Below, piece by piece: positions 5,453-5,843 of a stretch of DNA of 5,843 nucleotides; position 1 is the first letter of the stretch; the number at the start of each line of letters is the position of its first letter. The DNA lies in the NCBI GenBank assembly GCA_903911165.1, contig CAIWCQ010000152.1, forward strand, positions 1 through 5,843, given 5' to 3'. The notes beneath the pieces are model-generated. The model was not told where the DNA came from. It did no database searches and saw only the letters and a list, made by a program, of their open reading frames with translations. This stretch comes from an uncultured Actinomycetes bacterium (GTDB lineage Bacteria; Actinomycetota; Actinomycetes; Mycobacteriales; Mycobacteriaceae). The translations under genes and the position numbers were made by a program.

Positions 5453-5843
5453 TCAACGCCGCGCTGATGCGGTTCGGGCTTGACCCTGCGCATCCTGGAG
5501 CAGGCAGATGACGGTGCTCGGGTACGGATTGTTGGAGGTGCGGTCTTGTTCGGAGTCGATCAGATAGCTGATCGCGAACGGAGTGCTGTTCGCCGCGAGC
5601 CCGGTGTACTGCGCCAGGCCCGCCTCGCACTGTTGGTTGGCGATTCCGGTGACGGCCGCGTCGACGGGAATGTTGGCCCGTAGGAACACCTCGGCGAGGT
5701 GCGGTTGCGCGCAGTCCACCACGGTGACGGTCACCACCGCCGGATCGACCGGCGGCGGTCCGGCCAGGCAGTCGCCGACCCTGAGGGTGATCCACTTTTC
5801 GATCCGCGCGGGTATAGCGGGGGCCGTTGTGGTGCCGGTCGGC
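5453..5843 (-). CDS. Septum-formation-domain protein, C-terminal part (cut by the right window edge)
   Basis: I translated 129 residues in one open frame from the right edge to the stop at 5455-5453; the N-terminus lies outside. The sequence contains [13 protein letters not shown], then [20 protein letters not shown], then [16 protein letters not shown], then [20 protein letters not shown]. The VGDC ... V-DC-x-x-PH-x-AEVF pattern with four cysteines is that of the actinobacterial septum-formation domain (Septum_form family). Members usually have a short cytoplasmic or proline-rich N-terminus, one membrane helix and this domain outside the cell; the Thr/Pro/Ala-rich stretch at the edge ([12 protein letters not shown]) fits the linker. 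The four Cys probably make two disulfides. A short in-frame GTG at 5737 is internal to the domain and is not the start. The precise role of these proteins is poorly known; the name comes from one studied relative. Confidence 0.78.
   Translation of the reverse strand, partial: PTGTTTAPAIPARIEKWITLRVGDCLAGPPPVDPAVVTVTVVDCAQPHLAEVFLRANIPVDAAVTGIANQQCEAGLAQYTGLAANSTPFAISYLIDSEQDRTSNNPYPSTVICLLQDAQGQARTASARR

Noticed and set aside
5456..5510. Terminator hairpins after the esterase (CCGC/GCGG, CCTGC/GCAGG)
   Set aside because: Stems of four to five pairs without a T run, inside the opposing coding sequence; expected by chance in GC-rich DNA.
5379..5795. 138-residue minus-strand frame overlapping the septum-formation gene
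   Set aside because: Arg/Gly-rich shifted frame; the adjacent frame has the VGDC and [12 protein letters not shown] motifs and stays open to the window edge.

Overview
The window is high-GC actinobacterial DNA and most likely comes from a Mycobacterium/Mycolicibacterium-type chromosome. The ArsR and MsrA proteins read like the M. tuberculosis proteins I remember. The large secreted protein has the Ala/Gly-rich signal peptide common in mycobacterial Ig-like surface proteins. GTG starts, short intergenic gaps and few ribosome-binding sites also fit. No tRNA, rRNA, CRISPR array, insertion sequence or phage gene was seen.

Left part (1-841, minus strand): an arsenic-resistance operon. arsR (467-841) overlaps an ACR3-type arsenite efflux pump by 4 nt, and the pump runs off the left edge after 156 codons. 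arsR appears to be leaderless. Its start is covered by a plausible promoter and an 8-bp palindrome, TATCGATA, that could be part of the operator.

Centre-left (962-1918, plus strand): divergent from arsR across a 120-bp gap lies a fused methionine sulfoxide reductase with MsrB first and MsrA second. A strong Shine-Dalgarno sequence and ATG sit exactly at the domain junction, so the gene may make both the fusion and free MsrA.

Centre and right (2049-5451, plus strand): two secreted hydrolases in tandem. The first is an 833-residue multidomain protein: signal peptide, about 200 residues of Ala/Pro-rich linker, three Ig/cadherin-like repeats, a metzincin-like zinc protease domain and a short C-terminal sorting-signal-like tail. 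The second, about 37 bp downstream, is a secreted alpha/beta-hydrolase of the PHB depolymerase/feruloyl esterase (LpqC-like) type. Right edge (5453-5843, minus strand): the C-terminal part of a cysteine-rich septum-formation-domain protein, converging on the esterase with one base between the stop codons.

The ars and msr genes make a plausible stress unit: metalloid export plus repair of oxidised methionine. The protease and esterase make a plausible cell-surface or secreted degradation unit. The least ordinary items are the B-A Msr fusion with an internal start, and the protease with a widely separated third zinc ligand and a PEP-CTERM-like tail, which would be unexpected in a mycobacterium.
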